A stretch of 64,000 bases of DNA from Symbiodinium natans (taxonomy: Eukaryota > Sar > Dinophyceae > Suessiales > Symbiodiniaceae). Both the position numbers and the translations under genes were made by a program. The first letter of the stretch is position 1. Every line of letters starts with the position of its first letter. This document shows, piece by piece, positions 39,923 to 48,066 of this stretch. The notes under the pieces are model-generated. The model did no database searches and was not told where the DNA came from. It saw only the letters and a program-made list of their open reading frames with translations. The stretch covers positions 943,501-1,007,500 of the forward strand of contig CAJNDS010002079.1 in the NCBI GenBank assembly GCA_905221605.1, read 5' to 3'.

Positions 39923-41314
39923 TCACGAATCCAGGGTTTGGCAATGGTGCGCTGTTGCAGGGGGAAGCGTTGCTGGCGCGTTGAGGAAATCGGTGAGCGA
40001 GCCGTGCATGGTGGGGGGCGTGGTCTGTGAGGCGTGCGTTGCTATTGGTTGTCTCCTGCCTCCCTTATACTCTTTGCTATCCCTACCCTGTGCTGCCAAG
40101 CCATCTGCTATGCAGTTGTAGTAGTGACCTGCATGACCCTTAACCCACTGAAAACTTGTTTTGATCCCTGCTTCGTAGGCTAGCGTCTGCGCCAAGAGCA
40201 CCAGGTCTTTGTTGGTTTTAGGGCGCCACTTACCTGTGATCATGTTAAGGGACCATTGGCTGTCTGTGTAAATGACCACTTCCCTGTACTCCAGCTCATG
40301 TGCGTATAGCAGTGCCTCTATGATGGCAGTAAGCTCGCCTGTATTATTGGATCCTACTCTAGCGCCGATGTATTTAACGTGTCGCTGGTCGGTACAAACC
40401 GGGCCGGAGGCCGTAAGATCTGGCGGTGTGGTCCCGTCCCCGTTTGGGGAGAGGCGTGCGCACCAACCCCAACCTGCTGGTGTGGTACCCGTGGCTTTCC
40501 CTTTGGTGCCTGCTCCATCTGTGTAGAACCAAATGGACGGGCTATGTATGCTTGTTTCAGCGGGGTGGTCTTGGGGGGCGACTGTTGTTGAAAGAGAAGC
40601 TCGGATTGTACGGTTGAATGCATCGCGAACTGTTTGTGTGACCTGCGCAAAGTCGAATTTGGCGCGATACTTGGAGCGCTGTTTTCGTTGCGCAAGTTTG
40701 ATCTGGACCTCAGTTACCAAGAGGTAGTGGTCCGATGGGTACCCTGTGTGTAGCTTTGACCTACAGGAGTTAACCGACGACAACCACTGGGATCGAACGA
40801 AGGTGTGGTCCAATCGTTGAAACCTAGTCGGGTCCGGCGAAGGTGTTGAGCTGGGGGGCGGTAAGGGTTGATCCAGTGGAAGAAACGCACGGATGTGTGA
40901 GGCCAAGGACAATGCCTGTGATCCGAATTGCTTGAGTGTTACGTCGTAAAACTGCTGCATTATGAGCGGATCTAGGGCCAGTTGGCTCCAATCTGCCGGA
41001 GGGGCCGTTTTGTCACGGAAAGTGATCTGGTGTATCGGATTGGGTGACTTGTAGGAACCCGCCTCAACCATGCCTAACTGCTGCATTGCTTTAACACACA
41101 AGCTTCTGTTGGAAGTAGCGGAGTGGTCAATGTAGCTCCTACCCTTACCATATGTGAATGGTCCAGTGACCCCTTCATCGTTCGAGTGTTGGGCCTGAAA
41201 TCGTACATTGAAATCTCCTGTGACAATGACTGGTTCAGGGTGTGGGATTTTGGAAAGATACTCCTCTAGCGTATCCCAAAATGGCGTCGTGGTCCAACCC
41301 AGAGTGAGGTGCAT
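39923..41314 (-). CDS. LINE endonuclease C-terminal half plus RNase H
   Basis: 463-residue frame. Residues 1-215 complete an APE-like endonuclease: GDFNVRF carries the Asp/Asn pair and GYPSDHYLL the Ser-Asp-His triad. Residues about 262-405 are a type I RNase H with all four acidic positions visible: FYTDGAG, NNTGELTAIIEAL, VIYTDSQW and the Asp in GHAGHYYNCIADGLA. RNase H would remove RNA from the RNA-DNA hybrid. It precedes the reverse transcriptase here, whereas in most LINE clades that carry it RNase H follows RT. The N-terminal endonuclease half is in another frame upstream, and the RT continues in a third frame downstream. Confidence 0.92.
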   Translation of the reverse strand: MHLTLGWTTTPFWDTLEEYLSKIPHPEPVIVTGDFNVRFQAQHSNDEGVTGPFTYGKGRSYIDHSATSNRSLCVKAMQQLGMVEAGSYKSPNPIHQITFRDKTAPPADWSQLALDPLIMQQFYDVTLKQFGSQALSLASHIRAFLPLDQPLPPPSSTPSPDPTRFQRLDHTFVRSQWLSSVNSCRSKLHTGYPSDHYLLVTEVQIKLAQRKQRSKYRAKFDFAQVTQTVRDAFNRTIRASLSTTVAPQDHPAETSIHSPSIWFYTDGAGTKGKATGTTPAGWGWCARLSPNGDGTTPPDLTASGPVCTDQRHVKYIGARVGSNNTGELTAIIEALLYAHELEYREVVIYTDSQWSLNMITGKWRPKTNKDLVLLAQTLAYEAGIKTSFQWVKGHAGHYYNCIADGLAAQGRDSKEYKGGRRQPIATHASQTTPPTMHGSLTDFLNAPATLPPATAHHCQTLDS

Positions 41315-42692
41315 ACACTCCCACTATGTGGATTCGTCCACCCTTTTTATTCAAAGTAAGATGTATGATTCGGTTAGAAACCTGCACAACATCTGCTAGG
41401 TGTGGTCGGATCCTAGGGTGGATGATGGCTCCAATGCCTGCAAACCTATCCTTATGATAACCTGACTGCACAACTAGGTGGCCCTCGGAAGTGTATGAGT
41501 AGTAGGATGGAGACTTTGTTTCACTAAGAATGAGAATACCTAGACTGTGCTCTTGCATCATTTGGATGAGGTTCTTTAACTTCAGGGTGTCAGCTAGTCC
41601 CTGGACATTTTGGGCACCTACCCTAAGCTTATGGTTATAAGCCAAAGGCGGTGTGGTCTGTAGTCTGTCTCTGGTCGGCTTTGTCTTTCGCTGTATGGCA
41701 TTCTGCCATTCTATGCTGTCGCGAAAGATCTTTGTCTTGTTGTGGGAGACTTTTTTGGACTTCGGGGGGGAGGTTAGTGGGGAGTCCGCCCCCTCTAACC
41801 CCAGCTGTTTGCACTCTCGGCACCAGGATCTGTATGCTCTACGACAGAGCCTCCTTCTCCTGGTCCCCTGCCTAGAGGTATGGTCCCTCCCCGCTTTTGG
41901 GGAACTCGCTTCGTTCGCCCTAAAAGGGCTCCCGGTGTGCCTCATGGAGGCGGAGTCGGCGGCTGAACCGGCTGGTTTTAAATTCTTCCTAATTCGTGAA
42001 TTCCTAGACCCCCCCTTCAGGGTACGGACTGATGGCTTGTAGTTTACAAAATGTCCTTGAGGGTGAAGAAACCGAATTCTTTTACCGGAGCGAGAGGATC
42101 GATGTTTGTGGGGGAGGACGGGGTCTATGCGCGGTGTGGTCTTAATACTTAGAACAGAAACCGGCTGCGAGTTGTGGTCCAAGGTAAGCAAACCAGACCT
42201 AAATTTGAGCAATTGAGCTATATCGTATCTGGGTGGGGGTGGGAGTTCAGGTACAAAATATTCAAGGAGTAAAACTGTCCTAAAAGGATGAACAGTAGTG
42301 TTGCCATTCAGGGAGTGCATTAATCTATTTCTGGCGCTTTGTGAAACAGCATCCACTGTTTGGGCTCTTGGGGGTGTGGTCTGTGCTGAGAAACCCCTTC
42401 TGTACACGCAAAACCGAAGCTCAAACGCGGTATGGTCCGAGAAGGACGTCTCACCTTCAGAAAGTTTCAAATGGTGTGAGTGCTCCCTCTGCCTTGGACT
42501 GGGTTGGCTGCACCAATGACATAACCCCGAACTAAAGACTACAGGCACCCTTGTGTGCTGCGGAGCAGACACACCAGGGGCTTGCACCCTGGTGTGCTGC
42601 GGAGCAGACACACCAGGGGCTTCAAACTGTGCTGTGGTTCGGGGATCAGTCACAGAAAGACAAGCAACCATAACACTGAGAGTGTTGGTCAT
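41235..42692 (-). CDS. LINE ORF2 N-terminal region and endonuclease start
   Basis: 485-residue frame. The first 350 residues are low-complexity and basic (GTRRRRLCRRAYRSW) with no recognised domain. The endonuclease begins near residue 357 with VGAQNVQGLAD, followed by the catalytic Glu in LILSETKSP and the IVGVYAPHSG strand, then loses frame at about 41.28 kb. The start ATG at 42692 lies seven codons after the TGA that ends the upstream ORF, in the same frame, so reinitiation or stop readthrough could produce it. A peptide repeat (APGVSAPQHTRV twice) near residue 30 reflects a duplicated DNA hairpin. Confidence 0.88.
   Translation of the reverse strand: MTNTLSVMVACLSVTDPRTTAQFEAPGVSAPQHTRVQAPGVSAPQHTRVPVVFSSGLCHWCSQPSPRQREHSHHLKLSEGETSFSDHTAFELRFCVYRRGFSAQTTPPRAQTVDAVSQSARNRLMHSLNGNTTVHPFRTVLLLEYFVPELPPPPRYDIAQLLKFRSGLLTLDHNSQPVSVLSIKTTPRIDPVLPHKHRSSRSGKRIRFLHPQGHFVNYKPSVRTLKGGSRNSRIRKNLKPAGSAADSASMRHTGSPFRANEASSPKAGRDHTSRQGTRRRRLCRRAYRSWCRECKQLGLEGADSPLTSPPKSKKVSHNKTKIFRDSIEWQNAIQRKTKPTRDRLQTTPPLAYNHKLRVGAQNVQGLADTLKLKNLIQMMQEHSLGILILSETKSPSYYSYTSEGHLVVQSGYHKDRFAGIGAIIHPRIRPHLADVVQVSNRIIHLTLNKKGGRIHIVGVYAPHSGLDHDAILGYARGVSFQNPTP
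42550..42635. repeat. Tandem duplicated hairpin in LINE ORF2
   Basis: Two tandem copies of a unit of about 42 bases. Each holds the inverted repeat CTGGTGTGCTGC...GCAGACACACCAG, with a 12-bp stem, a GGA loop and one bulged A. The translated result is APGVSAPQHTRV twice. It sits just after the ORF2 start, so it could influence translation or simply be a local duplication. Confidence 0.8.
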
Positions 42693-42713
42693 CCCCGTGC
42701 ACCAGTTAAAACT

Positions 42714-43835
42714 TCAGGAGCCTTTGGCTCCCTTGCCCCCTGCTGTTGGGGGCTTGGGGGCTGAAGCCTTGGAATATGGCATCTGGGACTGTGAGGGCGT
42801 GGTGGTCCCATGCATCTCTTCGTCGCCATCGTTGGGAAGCAGGGGTTTGCCCTGGTAAGTGCAGGCACGAATGTCTCCCACACACTCACCCGGCTGTCCA
42901 CTTTTCGTACAAAATTCGTCCCAGATGTAGGCTACAGCCTCCACCTGAGCAATTTCAAGCTCAAATGGAAACGGACTGAAATGCGAATTGTGCAACAGCA
43001 TGTTGGACCAATGGCGACGACCACCTCCATACTGGGTGCCCTTCCCAGAGCCTTTGCCCTGCTGCTTGGCAGCCTGGTAGGCGGCTTGGTCCATCTGATC
43101 CATGGTCAGCTGTGTGCCCCAAATAATCTCATTCCACTTTTCCGACCAGAGGGATTCTTCCTTGGCGGAGTGGTCAACAGGCCCACTCATCATGATGCGC
43201 AGCAGGTCTGGGCATACCTCCAGCCTGCCCTTGAAGGAGCCATTGCTCTCCTCATAAAACAGTCTCCCCCAGGCCACGGCGTCGTGGTCGAAGTCCGGGG
43301 TCTCTGTAGGGGCCATAAGAGTGAGGGATTTCCACAAGATTGTGAGACGCTTGTCCGCACAATCTGGGCGGGAATTACAAACTGCAATCAGAACACGCAG
43401 GGGAGCCTCCAACTTACGCTGCCATTGGGGAGCACAGGGACTGACCCTGATATGCTTCCCCACCTGCGGAGTGGTCGGAGCACTGTACAGAGGAGTACCG
43501 CTCGATCCCCCATATCTGCTCAGGAAAGCGCTCCTCAGATCCCACGCTTTAAATGTCAGCATAGTCATGGTCGAGTAGAATCCCTGTCCTTGCGGGACCG
43601 TGGTCGGGTCAATGGTGAGGATATTGAACCAGAATGCAGGCGGGAGTGCGGAGTGGTCCATGTCGTCTTTCAGGAGGCCTCTGTTCGTCAAGAAAGCCCT
43701 CGCCTCCGGCAGCTGCGAAATCATCCAGCCCAACATATACTGGCGCTGTTCGGGTGACAACCCCGACGGCCAGCCTGTGGTAATGAGCATGAGCCCACTT
43801 TGGTGCCGCTGCTCGCTGCTGGGAGCGGTTCTCAC
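42714..43835 (-). CDS. LINE ORF1-like protein, C-terminal part
   Basis: 373-residue frame forming the larger part of the protein before the endonuclease. Segments such as WKSLTLMAPTETPDF and WSEKWNEIIWGTQL look like ordinary globular protein. I see no RRM or CCHC knuckle, so the assignment as ORF1/gag-like rests on position. It ends KGAKGS-TGA and is followed after 21 bases, in frame, by the ORF2 ATG. The true N-terminus is in another frame upstream, and the shift falls near 43.82 kb. The apparent ATG at 43835 is therefore probably not the real start. Confidence 0.8.
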   Translation of the reverse strand: MRTAPSSEQRHQSGLMLITTGWPSGLSPEQRQYMLGWMISQLPEARAFLTNRGLLKDDMDHSALPPAFWFNILTIDPTTVPQGQGFYSTMTMLTFKAWDLRSAFLSRYGGSSGTPLYSAPTTPQVGKHIRVSPCAPQWQRKLEAPLRVLIAVCNSRPDCADKRLTILWKSLTLMAPTETPDFDHDAVAWGRLFYEESNGSFKGRLEVCPDLLRIMMSGPVDHSAKEESLWSEKWNEIIWGTQLTMDQMDQAAYQAAKQQGKGSGKGTQYGGGRRHWSNMLLHNSHFSPFPFELEIAQVEAVAYIWDEFCTKSGQPGECVGDIRACTYQGKPLLPNDGDEEMHGTTTPSQSQMPYSKASAPKPPTAGGKGAKGS

Positions 43836-44331
43836 TTGCCATGAACCTCAGCTCGGACTGTGCGCTGAAGAGGCGGTCGTTAACAACCTTGAGGGCGTTC
43901 TCCATCTGGACGACGGCCCCATAGAGCTCCGGACGAATGATGGCCTCGTGATATCCCTTGACCAGACGTAGCACGTCGCGAGCAGTGGCTACTTTGGAGT
44001 TCAGGAACGACTCGACCGCGTGCGGGTTGTTGATGTCGTGTCCCAACCTGCTTGCTGTCAGCTGATACGCTGCCTGATCGTCGAGGTGCGGTGTGGTCAC
44101 AACTAGGCCTGTTGTGCCCGTGGTCGAGCTCGCGCCGCCGGATCCGGTTTCCGCCGCTTGGTCAACTTCTGCCTCGAGCGGAGTGGTCCTGGTTGATGCT
44201 ATTGGGGTCGGTGCGCTGCGTTTGCGGCTGCTATGCTCATCGAAGAACAGTCTTGTGTTGGCCGCAAAAACTGGTCGTTGGTCCACTGAAGCCCTAAACT
44301 CTTCCAGGGTGTTTGCTGGTGGCAACGACAT
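43609..44331 (-). CDS. LINE ORF1-like protein, N-terminal part
   Basis: 240-residue frame starting MSLPPANTLEEFRASVD. The first 170 residues, to about 43.82 kb (ENALKVVNDRLFSAQ), look genuine. After that the sequence becomes arginine-rich shadow coding and the frame of the 42714-43835 ORF takes over, so a one-base frameshift lies near 43.82 kb. The start is the first ATG after a leader of about 120 bases. No domain recognised. It probably belongs to the element's RNA-binding ORF1 product. Confidence 0.75.
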   Translation of the reverse strand: MSLPPANTLEEFRASVDQRPVFAANTRLFFDEHSSRKRSAPTPIASTRTTPLEAEVDQAAETGSGGASSTTGTTGLVVTTPHLDDQAAYQLTASRLGHDINNPHAVESFLNSKVATARDVLRLVKGYHEAIIRPELYGAVVQMENALKVVNDRLFSAQSELRFMASENRSQQRAAAPKWAHAHYHRLAVGVVTRTAPVYVGLDDFAAAGGEGFLDEQRPPERRHGPLRTPACILVQYPHH

Positions 44332-44450
44332 GGCGGATTTGGCAAAATGCCTGAGTGAAAGAAGTTACACTCGCCCTTGGCGGAGTGGTATCTGTACAAC
44401 TATCGAAAGAACTTGCACTTGCTGACGTGCTGGCCGGGGCAGATACACCT
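44332..44450 (-). promoter_or_regulatory. LINE 5' leader
   Basis: About 119 bases between the 5' target-site duplication and the first ATG. It would have to contain the element's internal promoter. It includes one near-copy of the repeated 11-base motif (44380-44390), so the motif is not confined to coding sequence. No known core promoter element seen. Confidence 0.5.
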
Positions 44451-44463
44451 CTATATAGGGATT
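44451..44463. repeat. LINE target-site duplication, 5' copy
   Basis: CTATATAGGGATT. It matches the copy at 37938-37950 (CTATATAAGGATT) at 12 of 13 positions and directly abuts the inferred 5' end. Confidence 0.85.
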
Positions 44464-45306
44464 AGGCCCCATACAAACTTAAGATCTATTTTTGGGTCGA
44501 AAGGGGTGAGAGGTTGAGGGGTTTGGGGGGTTGAGAGTCTGGGTGTGGGGGTGTGGGGCTTGGGGTTGTGTGGGTTGTAGGGTCTGGGGTTTAGGGCTTA
44601 CAGGTTTGGGCTTGTTTGCCCTAAAGCCCTGAAACCCCAAACCCTTTTTGGGGTTCAGGGTTTGAGGTCCAGAGTTCAGTTGGGGTTTTAGGGGCTTGGG
44701 GGTTCGGGTTTGGGGTACTTGTTCTACCTTGGGCCTTTTTGTTGGTACACCCAAACCCCAGGCTCCTGGTTCTGTGTACGGTCGTGCGCTGAGGGCTTTA
44801 GGGTTTCTAGCGTTTAGGGCTCTAGGGTTTTATAGGGTTAAGGGGTTTGGGTTTAGGGGGCCTAAACCCTAAACCCTAAATCCTAAACCCCTCAACCTCA
44901 GCACCTTCCCTCGCACTCTCTGTAAGGGAGCTTCTTGCGGGAGCAACCCGAATCTTCGGGTAGTTGAATGGTTGCTTAGTATGGGCCCTTAAATGGGGGC
45001 CATTAGGGCTTAGGGTTTAGGGCTTAACAGCCCTGAAAAGGCGACCCCTTCTTTACCCCTTGTAATCCCCTATAAGACCCAAGGGCCCTTACTTCAAAAC
45101 CCTTTGAAGAAGGTAAGGGGCCATAATGATCCGTTCCGTGCGAAAACCTGGACAAGCTGTTTCGATTAGATTTTTAGTACGAATGTAGTTCTTTCTTGTT
45201 TTCCTATCGGTCTCCTACCCTAAACCCTAAACCCTAAACCCTAAACCCTAAACCCTAAACCCTAAACCCTAAACCCTAAACCCTAAACCCTAAACCCTAA
45301 ACCCAC
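44464..45306. other. LINE 5' flank with an interrupted family A element
   Basis: G/T-rich variants of the array (44510-44720), CCCTAAA (44862-44890), family A element (44963-45135) holding a short TTTAGGG-like insert, and a CCCTAAA array (45217-45303). Confidence 0.6.
44963..45135. mobile_element. Family A element with small repeat insert
   Basis: The insert TTAGGGCTTAGGGTTTAGGGC is flanked by GCCCTTAAATGGGGGCC (44985) and GCCCTGAAAAGGCGACC (45030), diverged copies of one internal element sequence. Fits insertion with a target duplication of about 17 bp. Confidence 0.65.
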
Positions 45307-45442
45307 GTCTCCAAAATGAGCTGAACAAAGTACTCCATAAACGCGCTGCCAGTCCCAAGCCGTAGATTAAACTTGCAGTTGTCAGACTCTCACGCCTCAA
45401 ACTCAAGCGATCTATGCGACGATCCACGTAGCGATATAACAA
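45307..45442 (-). CDS. Candidate exon with amphipathic or membrane segment
   Basis: 136 bases between GAGTAG and GTGGG. Phase 0 start; reads LLYRYVDRRIDRLSLRRES then LTTASLIYGLGLAARLW and STLFSSFW. One of the longest and clearest exons. A CCCTAAA array of about 90 bases is directly on its donor side. Confidence 0.62.
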
Positions 45443-45624
45443 CTACTCAGTCCCCAAAACGGAAAAAACTACGTTCGGGGCCCCAATAGGAAAACACAAG
45501 CTCCAACACGCCCCAGTTGGGGTTTCGGGTTTAGGGTTTAGGGTTTTCAATCTCAACCCCTAAACCCTATAAACCCTAGACCCTACACCCTAAACCCGAA
45601 GCCCTAACCCCCCACCCCCCCCGG

Positions 45625-45727
45625 GCCCCCCGGCGGCCTCTTTGCTCTGTCCGTTTGCGGCGCCGGATCCACCCTTCAGGACGGCGGCTACGTGCACGGG
45701 CCTCGGGGGAGGGCTCTTGGGATGGCT
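45625..45727 (-). CDS. Candidate basic exon
   Basis: Minus island reading PSQEPSPEARARSRRPEG then WIRRRKRTEQRGRRG. Strongly basic. The plus strand is also open, so the strand call rests on the neighbours. Confidence 0.4.
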
Positions 45728-45729
45728 TG

Positions 45730-46391
45730 TGGGTGCCAGGGCTGAGGGCTTGGGGTTTAGGGTGTACGGTTTAGGGTTTAGGGTTGGGGGTTTAGGGTTT
45801 AGGGTTTAGGGTTTAGGATTTAGGGTTGGGGGTTTAGGGTTTAGGGTTTAGGGTTTAGGGCTTGGGCTTTAGGGTTTAGGAGGTTTCTTGAAAAAGAGCT
45901 TGGGCAGAGCCAGGTGGGGTATGTAAACCCTGAACCCTGAACCCTGAACCCTGAACCCTGAACCCTGAACCCTGAACCCTGAACCCTAAACCAAATCCAG
46001 CCCAAGAATGCGTGGCTGAGCCTGGTACGTTGGCCCCTGGGACACCACCTTGGCGAGGCCACGGCTTTGGGTTTAGGGTTTAGGGTTTACGGTTTAGGGG
46101 TTGTAAGTAGCGCAAGTATAAAATCTCGTTGTCCGTGGTTCTAGCCTTGTTTTGGTACTTGCACTAGGAGCCTACATGTGGCTTCTTACTCATGCACCTT
46201 CAAGAACTCTCTTCCCTAAACCCTAAACCTATAAGCCCAAAACCCTGACCACAATAAAGCCTAAACCCTAAACCTACTCAGGGTGCGCCCCGTGGGCCCA
46301 TGGATACATATGGGGAGGTCGATCTAAACGATGGGGATGGGGACCTTTTTTGGGGATCCCCTGTAAACCATGAGGAGCTTCAGGTCCATAA
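45730..46391. other. Arrays and unassigned sequence
   Basis: TTTAGGG arrays (45755-45890), CCCTGAA array of nine units (45926-45985), TTTAGGG (46068-46100) and unassigned sequence. Minus ORFs are partly repeat. Confidence 0.55.
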
Positions 46392-46470
46392 GTTGGGATG
46401 TTCCTGCCTTCTACTCTAATGGCGATTGCAATCAGGGGCACTGTACTCCATATTAAGGGAACATCCCAAT
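46392..46470. mobile_element. Family E inverted-repeat element
   Basis: Perfect ends GTTGGGATGTTCC and GGAACATCCCAAT, 79 bp. Confidence 0.72.
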
Positions 46471-47394
46471 CTATAAGGTTTAGGGCTTCGCAGCAAAGAC
46501 CTCTGCCGGGCCAATGATGCAGAGGAGACTTGATATCGTGAAAGAAACGAACAGACGCAGCTCGTTTCGCTCGCACGCCACATGTGATATGGTGAGCGCC
46601 GAAGGTGTAGCATGACAACTAGCGAGCGGGTTTTTGAATGCACCAAAACTTGAGAAAACATTAGATATTCTGAAAACGCAAGAAAGGAACGCACGAAAAT
46701 ATGCCAAACTTCAGGGGATCTGTTGGGCTGGCTCTTATTATGAGTCACAGTAAGACCATGCGCTTCCTACATTCTGGCCCCTGTTTGGGTACCATTATAA
46801 GGCAGCAGCACCCTTTAAAGAAGGGATCCCACAAGGAAACCCTAGTTTAGAGAACTAAACCCTAAACCTGAACCCACTTTGGATACATGGACCCTAAACC
46901 CTAAACCCTAAACCCCTAGGGTACTGTATTATTCTGAATCTTAGACTTTTAGACCCGTAGCCTGAGACAGTGAGCCAAAGGAATTACACGGAGGGAAATG
47001 GCACATTAAATCGACCCCAAATAGTAGGATCCCCTTATAATCAGGACCCCAAGAAGGTACCCCCTAAACCCTAAACCCTAAACCCTAAACCCTAAACCCT
47101 AAACCCTAAACCCTAAACCCTAAAAACCCTAAACCCCAATTTGGGAAGCCCCAATAAGGTACCCCCGACTTTAGTAAGCCCCCGCATAAAAATTCTTGAG
47201 GGAACGCCTCGATCTGGAGCGGGAACCAGGGAGGTGAACAAAGGCCCCGTGTAGGGTGTAGGGTGCAGGGTGCAGGGTGCAGGGTGCAGGGTGCAGGGTT
47301 TAGGGTTTAGGGTTTAGGGTTTAGGGTTTAGGGTTTAGGATTTCGGGCAGACCCTGGGCAGTCATTTCACAATGCAGCACTGTGCAAGGGCATG
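46471..47394. other. Unassigned sequence, 3' flank of the RRM gene
   Basis: About 270 bp of non-repetitive sequence (46480-46760) whose overlapping minus ORFs (75-114 codons) have no recognisable product. Then short arrays, a family C element split by CCCTAAA (47012-47175), a GTGCAGG array (47256-47298) and TTTAGGG (47296-47345). Confidence 0.5.
47012..47175. mobile_element. Family C element with CCCTAAA array
   Basis: The array 47063-47135 lies between CCCCAAGAAGGTACCCCC (47046) and CCCCAATAAGGTACCCCC (47150). A related copy near 27284-27352 has a similar layout with a decayed insert, so ancestral duplication is possible. Confidence 0.6.
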
Positions 47395-48066
47395 TCAGAT
47401 GTGGCCCACATACAGTGTCCATCCTCCCATCTCCTTCTCGTTCATACTCAATGCTTGTTGGGCATCCTCTTCTGTATTGAAAATGACCACCGCGTATTCA
47501 GGAGACTTCTGAGTGTGGTCTAAGCCGCGGTTCACCCAGCGCGGGCGCACGCCGTACTCCTCGAACAAGTTCCTGATGGTCTCGAACGTCGCGACCGTGG
47601 GCACCTTAGTCAGCAGCAACGAGCGCTTGTCTAGATTCACGACGAGTTGGCGCTCGACTGTGTCGCCTTTGAACGATCCTTGAATCGTGACGCCATCAAA
47701 CTTCTCGGCGGCCTTCGTAGCTTCCGCCGGAGTGGACATGGTCACCGTAGCCCAGCCTCGCGACCTGCCGGAATACATCTCAACCTCGCTCCGGAGCACT
47801 GTGCCCACTTCTTCAAACATCACGCGGAGCTCCTCGCCCCTGGTGCTCCAGGGAAGGTTTCCCACATAAACGCTGCGAGATTCCGGGCTCCGCCCCAGTT
47901 CAGGTTCCTTGCTCGAGGGTCCCTCCATGGCGAAGAGGGGTCCACGTGCCCTGCTCACAGAGGCTGCCAGAAGCAAGACGCAGAGTCGGCCCAGAAGGGC
48001 CCCTGAGCCTCCAAGCGGCTTCGCGCGTCTCCTGCGCGGCGGAGGACACATCGATGCAGCAGCCAT
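47395..48066 (-). CDS. Two-RRM RNA-binding protein, intronless
   Basis: 223 residues. The N-terminus (MAAASMCPPPRRRRAK, then GALLGRLCVLLLAASVSRA near 20-42) looks like a signal or transit leader and suggests organelle or secretory targeting. RRM1 spans about 65-145, with RNP2 VYVGNL and an RNP1-like SRGWATVTM. RRM2 is about 148-222, with SLLLTKVP and EYAVVIF. It probably binds RNA, in a plastid or mitochondrion if the leader is real. Unlike its surroundings it has no introns and no telomere-type arrays inside, so it may be a retrocopy or a recently acquired gene. It contains one partial copy of the LINE motif (near 47516). The start is the first ATG of the frame. Confidence 0.85.
   Translation of the reverse strand: MAAASMCPPPRRRRAKPLGGSGALLGRLCVLLLAASVSRARGPLFAMEGPSSKEPELGRSPESRSVYVGNLPWSTRGEELRVMFEEVGTVLRSEVEMYSGRSRGWATVTMSTPAEATKAAEKFDGVTIQGSFKGDTVERQLVVNLDKRSLLLTKVPTVATFETIRNLFEEYGVRPRWVNRGLDHTQKSPEYAVVIFNTEEDAQQALSMNEKEMGGWTLYVGHI

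Larger units (their letters stand above)
37949..44450 (-). mobile_element. Near full-length LINE retrotransposon
   Basis: A 6.5-kb non-LTR retrotransposon on the minus strand. In sense order it carries an ORF1-like region, an APE-type endonuclease, an RNase H domain and a reverse transcriptase, then a stop codon and, one base later, a run of 13 A. It is bounded by 13-bp direct repeats with one mismatch (37938-37950 and 44451-44463), which fit a target-site duplication. No telomere-type array lies inside it although they crowd both flanks, so it probably inserted after them. The reading frame changes near 43.82, 41.28 and 40.0 kb, so this copy is probably defective unless frameshifting or sequence error is involved. 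Transcription would start near 44450. Confidence 0.95.

Noticed and set aside
42810-43757. 315-codon plus-strand ORF antisense to the LINE ORF1 region
   Set aside because: It mirrors the minus-strand ORF, and its product shows no recognisable domain; most likely a shadow frame.
38620-44400. Recurring DHTA/TTP peptides as a protein repeat domain
   Set aside because: The same DNA motif is read in two frames and also occurs in the leader, so the repeat is at nucleotide level.
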